This document shows positions 1 through 11,771 of a stretch of 54,179 bases of DNA, in pieces; position 1 is the first letter of the stretch, and each line of letters begins with the position of its first letter. The position numbers and the translations under genes were made by a program. Where the stretch lies: assembly GCA_003427395.1 (NCBI GenBank), contig BFEA01000071.1, positions 3,293,007 to 3,347,185 of the forward strand, in the 5' to 3' direction. This stretch comes from Chara braunii (lineage: Eukaryota; Streptophyta; Charophyceae; Charales; Characeae). The notes under the pieces are model-generated. The model did not search any database, had not been told where the DNA came from, and was given only the letters and a program-made list of their open reading frames with translations.

Positions 1-57
<57 letters not shown>
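1..57. repeat. (CT)n microsatellite at window edge
   Basis: Uninterrupted CT dinucleotide run. A shorter CT-rich tract occupies the matching place in the LTR at 28,690-28,715, so this run is probably an expansion inside an LTR rather than independent DNA. Scaffold ends often fall in such runs. Confidence 0.95.
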
Positions 58-62
<5 letters not shown>

Positions 63-1068
63 GGGCAGTCCGTCGCCGCGCATCCCAAAGACCCCACAGA
101 GTCGTCACCCCGCTTAGTCTGAGCATGCAAGCCAGGTTCGCCCACGTGCCACAGTCCCTCGCGGCCACTCGTCAACCCCGCGCACTCAGCACCAGCTCGT
201 CAGATCGCCCAACTCTCTACTCACCGTCTTTTTGCACGTTAGCCGATCCTCTCGACTGCGCTAACTCCCAAGTAGCTTAGAGAGAAAATTAATCGCGCTT
301 GCAGAATTTATCGCTTGTTAATCAGCGCGCAATAGTCGGGATTGCCAAAGGAACAGGAAAGAAGGGAGAAAGGAAGTGCCTACGAGTGCATGACCGGGTC
401 GCGGCGTGGGGGACGTAGCCTCACTCCATGCTTCGATCCAACCATGCAACGATCCGGCCAATGAGATAGGATGTAGAGTGCGCATGCAGTGACACGGGAA
501 GGGAATTTCAAGAGCGGGGAGGATTACAGTTACTCCTGCGTAGCGGGGAAGGAACAAGAAGAGATTACAGTTTAGATTAAAATTTAGGCGCGGCGGGAAC
601 AGAGCACAGGTCCCTGTGCATCAAAGCGTGCGTGCAAGGAAGAGGCGATGTGCAGTTACGGGCAAAAATTTCGACGCGCCGAATTTCCTAGTCTAATTAA
701 AGTCCTAATTACAAAAAGAAATTTCAAGAGTCCGCAAGGTCTCGTTCTAAATTTAAAAATTTTGAAAGAATTACCCGCGCGATTATCGCGCCAAAAAGAC
801 CAACGCCTTATTTGAAAACAAAAGAAAAGAAAAGAAAAAAGAAAAAGGTCATAGCCGAAGTTGTTCCCCCCCCGCGATTGCTAAGGCGAGGGCCTACTGT
901 CCCAAGGTCCATACCCGCCACTTTCTCTCCCCCGAAGGACCAAGGAGGAAACTTCGAAAAATCAAGAAGGAGGGACCGCCATGCAATTTATCCCCGATCC
1001 CTCTATGTACCCCCAATCCCGGTTGCGCAGAAGATGGCGCCTTACAGAAAGTAGTTTGTCACAATACA
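1..1068 (-). mobile_element. Partial LTR (long-LTR gypsy-type family), 5' end on minus strand
   Basis: This segment runs collinear with 28,700-29,755, the distal part of the long LTR upstream of the gag ORF at 26.4-27.1 kb. Shared blocks include the sequence just after the CT run (CAGTCCGTCG, then CACCCCGCTTAGTC), a GCGGCGTGGGGGAYGTAGCC block (near 395 and 29,070), an A-rich stretch, and the end AGTTTGTCACAAT. On the minus strand the copy begins TGTATTGTGACAAAC at 1068, matching TGGCATTGTGACAAAC at 29,755, consistent with an LTR starting in TG. The rest of this LTR lies beyond the window, so a solo LTR cannot be told from an element end. Family membership is seen directly; the gypsy assignment is inferred from the gag next to the other copy. 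Confidence 0.75.
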
Positions 1069-1489
1069 TCAGTCGCAGGCCGTTGCCATTAACGCTACGC
1101 AAAGTTCGGGCTTCGGGGTACCGGACCTCAATGGCTGCAAGCGCCAACCAAAAAAAATTGAAACGTAGACTGGCGCTTCGATAAAAATTGGCTCGCAGGG
1201 GGATTCCAGGCTCGGCAACGATAGTTGGGCCAGGTAATGGTGGTTGAAGTACCTAGGCGACAAGGCTCGCACAAATATGCTTACATCAGGGCTGAGTGGG
1301 GTGTCTGGGACTCAGCTTAGCCCTGGTACCTACAACCACGGTTCGGTCAGGTCACCCCCAAGGCTGGAGGGTGATGATCCTGAGTGGTAGACACTTAGGT
1401 AGGATAGTGGGAGTAGGAGTGTGCCAGGAAAAATTACAAAAGAGGTAGGTTGGGAGGGAGTCCTATAGGGATTAGGGGGGCTCTACCAC
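1069..1489. other. Unassigned sequence
   Basis: I see no ORF with family resemblance, no tandem structure and no recognisable RNA gene here. It may be an older, unrecognised repeat. Confidence 0.4.
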
Positions 1490-1600
1490 ATGGCCGAGTG
1501 CCGAAGGTGACTCTCATATGTCAGTAATCCAGCCTCTACAACAACCTGGGCTTTCTTGAAGAAAAGAAAAGAAAAGAAAAGAAAAAAAGAAAGGGGAAGA
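1490..1600 (+). mobile_element. Possible SINE remnant with A-box-like head and (GAAAA)n tail
   Basis: TGGCCGAGTGCC at about 1492-1503 fits an RNA polymerase III A box (tRNA-Ser/Leu style). The segment ends in a run of GAAAA units at 1559-1590, as a SINE tail would. No B box is clear, so this is a weak call. Confidence 0.25.
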
Positions 1601-3040
1601 AAACAAATATAAATAGAATATTGAAAAAGCGGACCTTTTCGATGGTAACCCAATTAGGGGGTCCATTTGGAGTGTTTTTGAGTCAGCCAAAAAAGAGGCG
1701 TACGGGAGGGGCCACCTCGAAACGACCAAAAAAAGGGGGCCAAAAGGTACTGTCGGAGCAGAAGTCGAATAACTGTTGAGGTTTCCCTGTCAGTAAGTTG
1801 GGCTATCAATAGAACGAAAGAAGTATTGTTAGTCCTCGTTGATCGGGCCTACCCTTTGGTGATCTGGTACGGGTAATGCTTGCATTGTGGAGCTCTGCCG
1901 GCTCACCCGAGATAGATCAGTGTCTTTTGTAACTTTTGTGAGTTGCGTGGGAAACACTTCCGTAACGGGACACTGGCGGCTCATCCGAACTAGTTCATCG
2001 TCGTTCGCGTGAACCGGTCGCATCTTGCATCCATGGAAGGACCAATGTCGCTTGAGGAAATGCTCTCGGTGCAGGATCTGGTCTTCGTGGAGGAATCAGG
2101 TGATACACCCTCGCAGGTGAAGTCATCGATAATACTTGGACTATGTAGAAAATACGTAGGCATGAAGAGTGTATGAATGATGCTAACCAATGTGTTCTTC
2201 AGATGCTCTCAATTTAAGGATGTTTGTGCCTTCAGTCTGTTACCCTCTGATGAGTTGACTTGCAGCTGGTTGATGAAAAACGCGTTTTAGAGAGGTGGTC
2301 ACGATCCCCAGCCGAACATCTGATGTTTTCCCTGTCTACCCACTCTAGAGGTGTAATGACGAGATTCGGAACTTAAGACGAACACATAACTGTTTTTGGG
2401 TGTTTGACTTTGAAACGACAAATTAGTATTTTTTAATGACGGTTAACTGCTCGACCATTGTGAAATTTTGTATCATGGGCTTGTTGCTCTGTATGTGCAA
2501 AGCTTCATTCCAATGATTGCGTAGGAATCGTTCGGAGATAATGTGGGAGCAGAGTGATATGCACGAGTATACATTGACTCAATAATGGGATAGGTTGTGG
2601 CTCAGTGATGAGGAAAACCTTAGATTATCATTTTAAGCGGTCGGAATTGCATACGTAAATAGGGTGCGTTATAATTTGATTAAAAAAAAGGGGGTAACGA
2701 TCATAGTCTTAGTTTGCTTGCAAGTTATTAGTGAAGGGGTTCAGAGGTTATTGAGCATGGCATCATCGTAAGGCTTGAGGAAATGATTGCTTAAAGCAAG
2801 CGGGCCTTAGCTGTGTGGGTTATTAGGCGAAATGAATTTTTTTATGAAATCGTTGCTTCCTACTTTGACAGGCATCTCCTGGTAATTTACGAGAGTTGAT
2901 GTCAGCAGTAGAATGAGGACTGTGAAATTGTGTCAAGGTGTGGCCTCTTCTCTGCCACCACAATGCTAAGTCGGAAAGCAATGACTTTAGATTTACTCGT
3001 AATTGTGGAACTAAATAATAGAGAATTTCATGATTGTCTG
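1601..3040. other. Unassigned intergenic sequence
   Basis: No ORF with domain similarity, no tandem repeat and no RNA gene recognised. Base composition is close to the background. Confidence 0.4.
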
Positions 3041-3044
3041 AGTG

Positions 3045-3208
3045 GGGATCCAGGCCACCCGGGTGACTGGCAGGAGCTCGGGGGAGGTCCCGGGCGGTCT
3101 GGCCGGGAAGGGCACCCGGTTGGGAGCCGGGCCCGCCCAGCGGACTCACCTGTAAGGGGGTTTCGGACCCCCTTTCGGCTGGTGCGTGTGTGTTTGTCTG
3201 TGAGTGTG

Positions 3209-3255
<47 letters not shown>

Positions 3256-3264
3256 ACTGTGTAC

Positions 3265-3340
<76 letters not shown>

Positions 3341-3885
3341 TGTTCATATGTGGATCGATATTGGCAATATGCAGCTGATATGCTGCAGAAGAACTCATAG
3401 ATTTCCTGCAAGTTGTCAGTCTGTAAGTCTTCTTCTTCTTCTTCTCCATCTTATCAGTCTTCTTCTTCTTCTTCTCACCAGTCTTCTTCTTCTTCTTCTT
3501 CTCGTCAATCTTCTTCATCTTTTGTCAGTCTTGTTCTTCTTCAGAATGAAAGGGTCGATAACATGCATGCAGCAGACATCAGAGCAGCAGGCAACAAACA
3601 TGCAGAGCCCCCAACCCAGTACATATTATCAAATGGCATACATTCAGCATACAGCAGGCAACATACATGCAGAGCCCCCAACCCCCAGACACCCCCCCAA
3701 CCCCAACACCCCCCACCTCCCCCCCAAAACCAAAATTTTATTGCAGATTCGGGGTCCTCTCGCCAAGCGCGGGACGACCCCGATTTCAAAAAAAAATAAA
3801 AAAAATATATGGGCAGTTTTTTAGCCCGCCCGGTTTACCCGGGCGGCCACCCCGGGCCCAACCGGTCGGGCGGCGTCCTCACTCA
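3045..3885. repeat. GC-rich palindromic repeat interrupted by simple sequence
   Basis: The left part (about 3050-3170) and right part (3823-3880) are rich in CCCGGGCGG-type palindromes and resemble the compact copies at 24,640-24,720 and 37,745-37,815. Between them lie a TG/GTGT run (3205-3282), a GA run (3283-3338), CTT clusters (3424-3530) and C-rich sequence at 3675-3725. ORFs predicted here are low-complexity readings of the simple repeats. It may be one GC-rich foldback split by microsatellite growth. Confidence 0.45.
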
Positions 3886-5030
3886 GATGATTGTTATGTT
3901 TAGTATTATATGATCTCGTCTTGTTTCTTGCTCTAAATCATTGTGAAGTCACTCCGATAAGTCTGTGGGAGAGAAGCTGTGTACTTTCATATACATAAGT
4001 AGGTTTGTCTTAAACCGCAAGTACATGGCCCCAACCTTGCAGAAAGTTTTGTTACCACAAGCAAAACTTCGAGGGGCCGCGCGGCGTGGAGCGCCGTTAA
4101 AAAAAAAAATTGGCGGCCTCCAAAGTGGTGCGTGTTTTGTGCTGACACCTGTGGGCCGATATGTGGTGTAACTGTCCTTTAAGGGATAAGGCTGAGATTA
4201 AGTTGTTCGGAATAAGTAAGTAAGTTGTTTGTGATTGTTTTCATTGGGATATTATTTTACATGAGCTCTCTTCGCGGATACATGCTTCATGTGCTCTGCT
4301 TCATTACGAAACTAGTCTTGCAAATCTGTGGGAATAGAGACAATGTCTTTCTATATAGTCATGAGTTTGTTTGATTCAAGGATTACTTAGCTAACATCTG
4401 GGGGATATCGTTTCAGAGTGTTTTAAGGGCAGTGAAGGGCAGTGTTCACGCTTCAACATACGTACACACACCTGCACACACGCACGCATACGCACTTTTT
4501 TTTTTTTTTTTCTCAAAAAAGTTTCGCTCGCGGCGCGACCGGGAGCGTCGCGCCGCTCCGCTTTCGACATGAGTCGGCTTGTGAGTTGGTGGCGCCTTGT
4601 CGGCATGGCTCCCAGCGAGGAATATCGAGGAGGTGATGTGGATGATGGCGCGAGGTTCCGTTGGTCTTGTCTGGCGCGGCCATTGACGTGATGCTTCGGC
4701 TGAAAATTCTTCTAGCCGTGATAACCTAGGCTGAAGAGGTATCTTGCTCTGTGCTTCGTTTATGTGGTGTCACGGGTTGACACGCTAGAGGAAGGAGAGG
4801 TTGTCGGGGTGATTAGGATAGTCTTCATGAGATCTTGGGCATGGTTGTGACCCTGCTCCTGTGTTCCTGCACGAATCTAGTAGAGCTCGGTTGGGAAGCG
4901 CAGGCAGAAAGTGAGGAGCATCTTCTCATGCGGAGTGGGAGGTTACAAGCTGGAGCGTCAAAAAGAGTTGGCGGTTTCATGTGTTCTTTTCAGTTGTTTC
5001 AACGGTTAAAGACACGGAAGCAGGTAACGG
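3886..5030. other. Unassigned sequence with short T tract
   Basis: Contains a T run at 4497-4511 preceded by CA-rich sequence, but no coherent ORF or known repeat. Nothing else recognised. Confidence 0.4.
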
Positions 5031-5036
5031 CACAAT

Positions 5037-5290
5037 TTGTCATCATCAGGGTGTTGCTCGTCATCACCATCATCACCATCATCAACAGGGTGTAGTTCAA
5101 CATCATCATTATGGTAATGGTTCGTCATCACCATCATCATCACTAGGGTACTGCTCGTTATCAACATCAAGGCGTAGGTTTTCACTTCAGGGGTGTTGTT
5201 CATTGCTCATCGTTGTACTATCATCATCAATAGTTTATCATCATAGAGCGTGGTTGGCGAAGTTCATCATCATAGGGCGCTGCTTATCTT
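5037..5290. repeat. (TCA)n-rich imperfect trinucleotide repeat
   Basis: Clusters of CATCATCAC and related triplets occur throughout, interspersed with a loosely repeated GGGTGTTGCTCGT-type spacer. The predicted His/Ser-rich peptides are by-products of the repeat. Confidence 0.6.
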
Positions 5291-5559
5291 TATCACACCA
5301 GTGGTTATCGGGTACCTGAAATTTCATAGATGAAGATTGTGAAGTGGGAAAAAATTGAGTTGTTTTGTTTATCATGAAAATCATGTTTGGATAATGAATT
5401 CGGGAGGAGGTCACTGACGTTCATGGTGAAAAGATCTAGTAAAATATTTTATTCATATCTTAAAAAACATGTCTTGCAACTTCCTTATTTTTCACCCGCT
5501 TGAAAAGTTTCATGTTTTTCGCCTACCTGAAAGTTTCACACTCACCCCCTTCTTGAAAA

Positions 5560-6650
5560 CTTAATGCGTTTTTCATGATTTCGTGCCTTCTTGAAATTTT
5601 CATGATTTCCCCTCCCCCCCATCTCCCCAATCATACAAATCATGAACAGACTTGAAGTGGTGAAGATCATGAATGGTATGAAAACACCCTTCCTCTGATG
5701 CTTAAAGAGCATTATGAAAATCATGAACGAACTGGAAGTGATGAAGATCATGAATGATTTTCACCCGTCTGAAAATCATGAATGAACCTGAAGGTGAAGA
5801 TCATGAATAGTATTAAAGCACCGCCCTCCCCCCCTCGTGCATAAAAAGCATCATGAAAATCATAAATGAACCTGAAGTGGTGAAGATCGTGAATGGTTTA
5901 AAAGCACCCCCCCGGCCACTGGGAGGGTGTTTTCAGATCATTCCTTCGTCTTCATCACTTCAAGATCGTTCATGATTTTCATTATGCATAAAGAGCATCA
6001 TGAAAATCGTGAATGAACCTGAAGTGGTGAAGATCATGAATGGTATGAAAACATCCTCCCCGGCCACCGGGGAGATGTTTTCAGACCATTCATGGTCTTC
6101 ACCACTTCAAGATCGTTCATGATTTTCATGACGCATAAAAAACATCATGAAAATCATGAACGAACATGAAGTGGTGAAGATCATGAATGGTATGAAAGCA
6201 CCATCCCCCTGCCACCGGGGGGTGCTTTCAGACCATTCATGGTCTTCGCCACTTCAAGATCGTTCATGATTTTCATGATGTATAGAGAGCATCATGAAAA
6301 TCATGAACAGACCTGAACTGGTGAAGATCGTGAATAGTTTGAAAACNCCCCCCCCCCCCCGACCACGGGGGGGTGCTTTTAGACTATTCATGGTCTTCAC
6401 CACTTCAAGATCATGCATGATTTTCATGATGCATAAAGAGGATCATGAAAATCATGAATAGACCTTAAGTGGTGAAGATCATGAATGATATGGAAACACC
6501 CCCTCCCCACTGACCACAGGGCGGGTGTTTTAAGACCATTCATGGTCTTCACCACTTCAAGATCATTCATGATTTTCATGATGCATAAAGGGCATCATGA
6601 AAATCATGAACGGACTTGAAGTAGTGAAAATCATGAATGGTATGAAAGCA
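5560..6650. repeat. Tandem satellite of ~150-bp hairpin monomers
   Basis: GCATCATGAAAATC-type starts recur near 5847, 5995, 6143, 6290, 6438 and 6593, giving a period of about 148-157 bp. Each monomer is itself an inverted repeat. A left arm (CATGAAAATCATGAA, then TGAAGTGGTGAAGAT, then AAAGCACC) meets a C-rich/G-rich centre (CCACCGGGG) and is followed by its reverse complement (GGTGCTTTCAGACCATTC, TTCACCACTTCAAGAT, TTCATGATTTTCATGA). The arms are about 65 bp. One N lies in the C-run at 6346. The array could form serial cruciforms in DNA or long hairpins in RNA. No coding meaning is apparent. Confidence 0.85.
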
Positions 6651-7640
6651 CCTTGAAACCAAGCCCTATGGCCATATATTTTTTATACCTGAACATCCTG
6701 AATCATCCTAAAGTGATGAAGGACATTAACACCCTGAAACCAGGCCCTATGGCCACCTGCTTTTTATACATGAACATCTCGAATCATCCTAAAGTGATGA
6801 AGGACGTGAACACCTTGAATCTAGGCCCTATGGCCACTTGTTTTTTATATCTGAACATTTTGAATCATCCTGAAGTGGTGAAGGGTCTCAACACTCTGAA
6901 ACCAGACCCTATGGCCACCTATTTTTGACACCTGAGCATCCCGAATAATCCTGGAGTGATGAAGGACCTGAACACCTTGAAACAAGGTTTTATGACCACC
7001 TGTTTTTTATACCAAAGCATCTTGAATCATCCTGAAGTGGTGAACGACTTGAACACCCTGAAACTACATGCTATGGCCACTTATTTTTGACACATGAACA
7101 TCCAGAATCATCCTGAAGTGATGAAGGACCTGAACACCCCAAAGCCAGGCTCTATGGGCCATGGCCACCTCTTCTTGATACCTGAGCATCCCGAATCATC
7201 CTGAAGTGGTGAAGGACCTGAACACCCTGAAACCAGCCCGTATAGGCACCTTTTTTTGATACCTTAGCATCCCGAACACCTAAAGTGATGAAGGACATGA
7301 ACATTATGACATCAGGCGCTATGGCCACCTGTTTTTGATACATGAACATCCCGAATCATCCTGAAGTGATGAAGGACCTGAATACCCTGAAACAAGGCCC
7401 TATGGCCACCTGTTTTTGACACTTGAGCATCCCGAATCATCCTGAAGTGATGAAGGACTTGAACACCCTGAAATCAGGCCCTATGGCCACCTGTTTTCGA
7501 TACTTGAAGATGAAGTACCTGAACACCCTGAAACCAAGCTCTATGGCCACCTGTTTTTGATATATGAATATCCCGAATCATTATGAAGTGATGAAGGACC
7601 TGAACACCTTGAATCTAGACCCTATGGCTACCTGTTTTTG
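6650..7640. repeat. ~81-bp tandem satellite (12-13 units)
   Basis: Units carry CCCTATGGCCACCTGTTTTT, then GAACATCCCGAATCATCC, then TGAAGTGATGAAGGACC and TGAACACCCTGAAACC. The first three units keep an open frame of 27 codons each (6653-6928), after which units carry stops (TTTTTGA) and small indels, so I do not treat it as a gene. The block TGAAGTGRTGAAGR is shared with the neighbouring hairpin satellite, which suggests common ancestry. Confidence 0.85.
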
Positions 7641-8032
7641 ATGCCTGAGAAAAACATGGATTATGAAAAACCTGCAACCTTTCAAATAAGTCATGAAGAT
7701 TGTAGGCAAGGGTGAGGAAAACCTAGGACAATGAAAAGGTAGTCGGAGTAAGTTACACACATAAAATATGTGTGATGAAAAATATACACATCGTTAACCT
7801 TCTCTCGTACCCGGCCTCGTGGGCGCACTCTCTCGTTTAGTGGCGCTCTGTGAACAATTCGGTACGCGCGCCACTCTGCACGTCCACCCGCCCTCGATCG
7901 CCTTCATCCGTCGGCGTGCACCGAAACTTCGACCCGAATCTGGCGTGCAGCGGACCATCGACCTCCCTCCCGCGGCCAATGCTGCTTAAGGGGTAAGACT
8001 AAGGGACCTAGTAATAGGAAAGCACAAACTTT
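7641..8032. other. Unassigned sequence
   Basis: AT-rich followed by a GC-richer stretch (7795-7985) with no recognised repeat or ORF similarity. Confidence 0.4.
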
Positions 8033-8509
8033 TTTTTTTTTTTTTTTTTTTTTCAAGGCTCTCCAGGCCCCACTAAGAGAGGTGATAGAGCATCCCCTCT
8101 TAATAGTGCCTAATCGGTCACTCCATCTATTGGTGGGGAGCTGCACCTGCTGGAAACCGGGTCCAGCGTCCCATTTTGAACATTTTGAAAAAGTACTGAG
8201 AATCATAATCTGAAAAAAGGCGTAGTCGTGGACCTCTTCACCCAAAGTTGGGCACCAGAACCATCTATCCAAACAAGCCCAATATGGCTTCTGCTGAGTG
8301 CTGGCATTTTCTTCTGAGTCTGATTTCCCTATCCCGTACCAGGTAGCTGGAACAAGGGAGCTGCCTTGGGGGGATAACAATCTCATCAATGATCGGAAAG
8401 GGGTCTATGCATCTGCACAACCCAGATTTCATTTTACGACATCGAGACAGCCCCCGCCTAGGGGGGGTTCATTTAATATTGGATCTTTGGAGTTCAAGTT
8501 TTCGAAATC
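8033..8509 (-). mobile_element. LINE 3' fragment with poly(A) tail (tail family A)
   Basis: The T run at 8033-8052 is a poly(A) tail on the minus strand. Next to it, 8110-8172 reads as the tail A motif: on the minus strand GGGACGCTGGACCCGG, then CAGCAGGTGCAGCTCCCC, then ACCAATAGATGGAG. Sequence at 8220-8350 resembles 11,985-12,140, which lies in the 3' part of the inserted LINE at 11,787-13,045, so this is a 5'-truncated LINE of the same group. The target-site duplication was not identified. Confidence 0.6.
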
Positions 8510-8702
8510 ATGCTAGCCATCTGGGGTATATGGACAGCAAGATGCACCAATACATGGGAAATTGATCAACTTGAGCATGAAATAAGGGAAAATATCATCA
8601 AGTACTACAATTTGGTATGGGATGTTGGGCCCGGTTCCCAGCACGTGCAGCTCCCCACGAATGGATTGGAACACTTGTTTCAAAAAAAAAAAAAAAAAAA
8701 GG
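8510..8702 (+). pseudogene. LINE ORF2 C-terminal fragment plus poly(A) tail
   Basis: The plus-strand reading from 8510 gives AIWGIWTARCTNTWE followed by EHEIRENIIKYYN, resembling the segment after the zf-RVT domain of plant L1 ORF2 proteins and the AIWQKRC region of the LINE at 12.15-12.9 kb. It passes straight into tail A (GGGCCCGGTTCCCAGCA, then CAGCTCCCCACGAATGG) and an A run at 8683-8700. This is a severely 5'-truncated retrotransposed copy in the opposite orientation to its neighbours. The homology is inferred from motif resemblance. Confidence 0.55.
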
Positions 8703-9130
8703 TACATCCAAACAGCAGTCACAGAGGATTGGCAAACCATGCTGGACAGCATCAAACATCTGAGCAACACCAAGGGGAAAAAACAAGACAGTCAGGGGAT
8801 CCAGTGACGAACTCCTGAACAACCCAGAGTCCAAGAAATTGCTAGAGTGGAGGGTGAGGTAGCAATACCTTTTTTTTTTCTTTTTTTTTTCTTTTTTTTT
8901 TAATTTTAAACATGCTTCTAAAATTGAAGCACTACTGGCTCCAAACAGCGGGCTGTAAACTGCAGACCTCGGAAATGCCCCAAGGCAATTCACGAACATT
9001 TTGCAAATAACCCTAAAATTATTCCAAAACCAACTAAGTTCTTAAATACGATTCAAATCTAAAATCCCTTCCAAATGCCTACTAATTTAACCATAACCCA
9101 AATTGGAACTCAACTAATTACTAGTGTCTT
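8703..9130. other. Unassigned sequence with T-rich tract
   Basis: A T-rich tract (TTTTTTTTTC repeats, 8871-8901) is followed by AT-rich DNA. No gene or known repeat is recognised. Confidence 0.35.
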
Positions 9131-9264
9131 TTTTTTTTATAACAAAAACACAAGCTCCATCTATTGGTGGGGAGCAACACCTGCTGGAAACCGGGTCCAG
9201 CGTCCCATAGATACAACCATATCCTCACAAATTGGCACAAACTGGGAACCGGGCCCAGCGTCCC
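9131..9264 (-). mobile_element. Two nested LINE tail A fragments
   Basis: The first copy, 9131-9208, has a T run and then the tail A motif in minus orientation (CTCCATCTATTGGTGGGGAG, CCGGGTCCAGCGTCCCAT). A second partial copy at 9240-9264 repeats GGGAACCGGGCCCAGCG. Both are only the terminal tens of bases of a LINE, typical of extreme 5' truncation or of a short parasite sharing the LINE tail. Confidence 0.6.
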
Positions 9265-10600
9265 ATAACGAGCACGTTCAGAAAAGTCATCAGAAAATTC
9301 CATGAAAATGAGATTAGAAACCAACTAAGAGTTTTGGAGCTACTTCAGATGAATCCACCATCAGTCCTCTTTACCTCACTCCGGCAAGACTTACTGCAGC
9401 AAAGCCACCATCTCTGCCGCTGCCATGCCCTATTTCTGTCCTACCAGCTAGCCCCTTCACTAGTAGGACGTGTGATATCTTTCTCTCTCTCACCTCGATC
9501 CCTTTCTTGTCCGTTACTGAGAAAAGGTATGGGAATAGACTGCAGAAGTCCTACAGAGGTAGCAATACCCCATGGGATGCACCTGTGATTTGCTGACTGG
9601 ACTCAAGTGGACCCTTCCTTCCCAATGCAGCCTGCCACACAGTTCTCAGACCCCTCACCCTTGTCAATCTTTTTGTTGTTCCTCTGCTCTGTAATCGTTG
9701 TGGGATGCATCCTGTCACCGATCTGTTTCGACCTATATCCTTCCTACCCTATCTTCCCATCCCATCACCTTTGTATCCCTACTGTATTAATGCTTCAGTT
9801 GCTTAAACCCTTTTGCGACTTTACCTGCCTTGCCCTTCGGTCGCTTGTTTGATCCTTCACAGTCCCACCTTCCTACCACGTACGTCACATCTGTCTCAAC
9901 TTTGTCTTTGTAGTATTGCTTGTCTGTGATAGTCAGTGTCGATGCCCTTCTGTGCCCTTTTGTGCCTAATTACTTCAACCCTTAAACCCTAAGACCCTAC
10001 CGTCCCAGTAATTTGACCTTCCCACCCCTCTTTTATGGCACATACTTTCACCTAACCTCACAGGTGCTGAGTCGTTATTGGGACCCGATCTGCCCTATAC
10101 TTTTGTGACTGAAGGTGTATTCAGTAATGTACACACTATCGTCCCCTTCTGTACATAGAGTTTGAGTTGTCTGTGCTGTCTATGCTGTAACAGCCCGGCA
10201 TAAAAACCCCATTACACTGAGTAGCCCACACCGGTTCGATTGGTTGCATATTGTCTGGATATCATGTAGTCACCGGCTTACTTTCACCCTTGCTGTCCTT
10301 TGTGTGAGTCGTTGGCGCCACGTGACCAGATCCTGCTGCTGTCCCTCTTGATTCCCGGGGGAGCTTCTTCTTCAAGCCAGAGAGGGGAGTCCATGCTTGG
10401 CCAGCATACAGCTTGCAGGCGCAGGAGGACAAAAGGGAGGAAGGAGGCAGAGGGAGGACGGAGGAAGGAGATAGAGCGTGGGTTGGGGGGGGGAGCTGAG
10501 GCACAGGGGGGGGGACCGGGAAATGGGGTGGGGGACAGGGGCAAATGCGATGTTGAGTTGAGGGTTGTGAGGTCCTAGACAAGAATGAAATTGGTTGGTT
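9265..10600. other. Unassigned pyrimidine-rich sequence, possibly a LINE 3' region
   Basis: This C/T-rich stretch (9350-10,250) and G-rich stretch (10,430-10,550) carry no ORF with recognisable domains. The position, downstream of the minus-strand ORF2 that ends near 10.67 kb, allows that part is its 3' untranslated region, but nothing in the sequence proves it. Confidence 0.3.
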
Positions 10601-10672
10601 GAAAGGGGAAGACGAAGTGGTGACGTGGTAAACGTTGCCATTGATTCTCTGTTTTCAGCCAGGGCTTCCATC

Positions 10673-11622
10673 TTAGTTGGTTATGTTGGTCCAGTTCGCA
10701 GAACCTGTGTTGTCCACCCATACTGCACGGAAGTTCGCTGTAAGATCATTACGTTTGATCTCTTCTGGTTCTTTTGCCAGCATTTGTTTGAGCTCCTTCC
10801 ATGTCGCGTGTGTGTTTGTGAAGATCGCCTCTACGACCACTGTTCTCGCCTCCATATATCCAAATGTATGCTGTTTGTATTCGTGAGAGCACCTCATCCT
10901 CCATGCCGCCATTAGCATTGGCAATCGAGTTATTTTGAACAGATTAGTCATGAAGGGTGACCAAGTGGCAGCTTGTGGCGGTCTCTCTCCCAGGAGGATG
11001 GTCTCGAGATCCCATAGCAGGTGGGTGCCTGTCAAGTAGTGCCACGCAGCATCCCACTATCCCCATAGTTGGGCCACCATGGGACAGTCCAAAAGGCAAT
11101 GTTCCAGCGTGGCCCGATATTTGGGGGAGCTTTTTCCGCAGAAGGAGCTCAGCGGGGAGAGCACCCGTCTCTCTCCCAGGTTTGTCCTTGATGTGATCCA
11201 TTCCGGAGTTGGCAGGCATAGGTGGACGATTTGCCATTGGAGGCGGAGGTCATCTGTGTTCAGGGGTGAATCTCTACATCGCACTTTGATTGGATCCAAG
11301 ATCTGTGTCTTTTTCTGGCCAGCCTGTAGCCATTTTTGACCGTATACTGCCAAATGTGGAGTTTTCTTTCTCCCCCCATATCCCACTCCCATTCCCGCGG
11401 GTCGAAGGGCAGCTGGCAAAGCGGCGTGGCCGACTCATAGACGTACCAACCTTTGTCCTGTTCATTCACTACGCACACCGTGGTCAAGTTATCGGGCGGT
11501 CTGTCATGGTCCAGCCTCTCATCCCTGAGGAGGTCGGTCCATCTTCCCCCCGGCAGTCGCGGTGTATAGGCATGCAACCGTACCTGCTGTGCCTCTATTC
11601 TGTCCACTTTGTACATCACCAT
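10673..11622 (-). pseudogene. LINE ORF2 C-terminal region with zf-RVT-like motif
   Basis: Minus-strand frames at 11,260-11,622 and 11,057-11,419 overlap in different phases. The second includes LQWQIVHLCLPTPEW and then FCGKSSPKYRATLEHCLLDC, which resembles the C...H...C spacing of the zf-RVT domain found after plant L1 reverse transcriptases, with one cysteine apparently lost. The 10,673-11,035 frame (WRMRCSHEYKQHTFGYMEAR) looks like the helical tail after zf-RVT. Frameshifts break the protein. Confidence 0.6.
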
Positions 11623-11631
11623 CGGGAGCGG

Positions 11632-11771
11632 TCAGTCTTCTTTGTTGACCACCCAATCCCCTTGCTCACGCTTTGGTCCCTTTTTCAGCACTGAGATCCA
11701 GGCCAGTGGGATGGTCTCTTGCAACACTTGTAGGTCATCCTCTATGTTTGTGATATGTTTGGGTCGGAGCT
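11632..11771 (-). pseudogene. LINE ORF2 segment next to the nested insertion
   Basis: The minus-strand frame reads AQELRPKHITNIEDDLQV then AWISVLKKGPKREQGDW, and it joins in phase to 13,061-13,080 (NPQTNTWYMAQ) if the insertion and one copy of its duplicated target are removed. This confirms that both flanks belonged to one ORF2 before the second LINE landed. Confidence 0.65.

Noticed and set aside
2823-3411. ORFs rich in Lys, Ser-Leu or Thr-His repeats
   Set aside because: They read through GA, GT and CTT microsatellites and have no independent coding support.
5560-7640. CRISPR-like array
   Set aside because: The repeats are contiguous, without unique spacers, and each is a palindrome in a eukaryotic context: satellite DNA.
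7904-8389. 161-aa minus-strand ORF
   Set aside because: It runs through a poly(T) tract and LINE tail sequence; no domain.
10262-10582. Proline-rich minus-strand ORFs
   Set aside because: Compositional product of the G-rich stretch at 10.43-10.55 kb.
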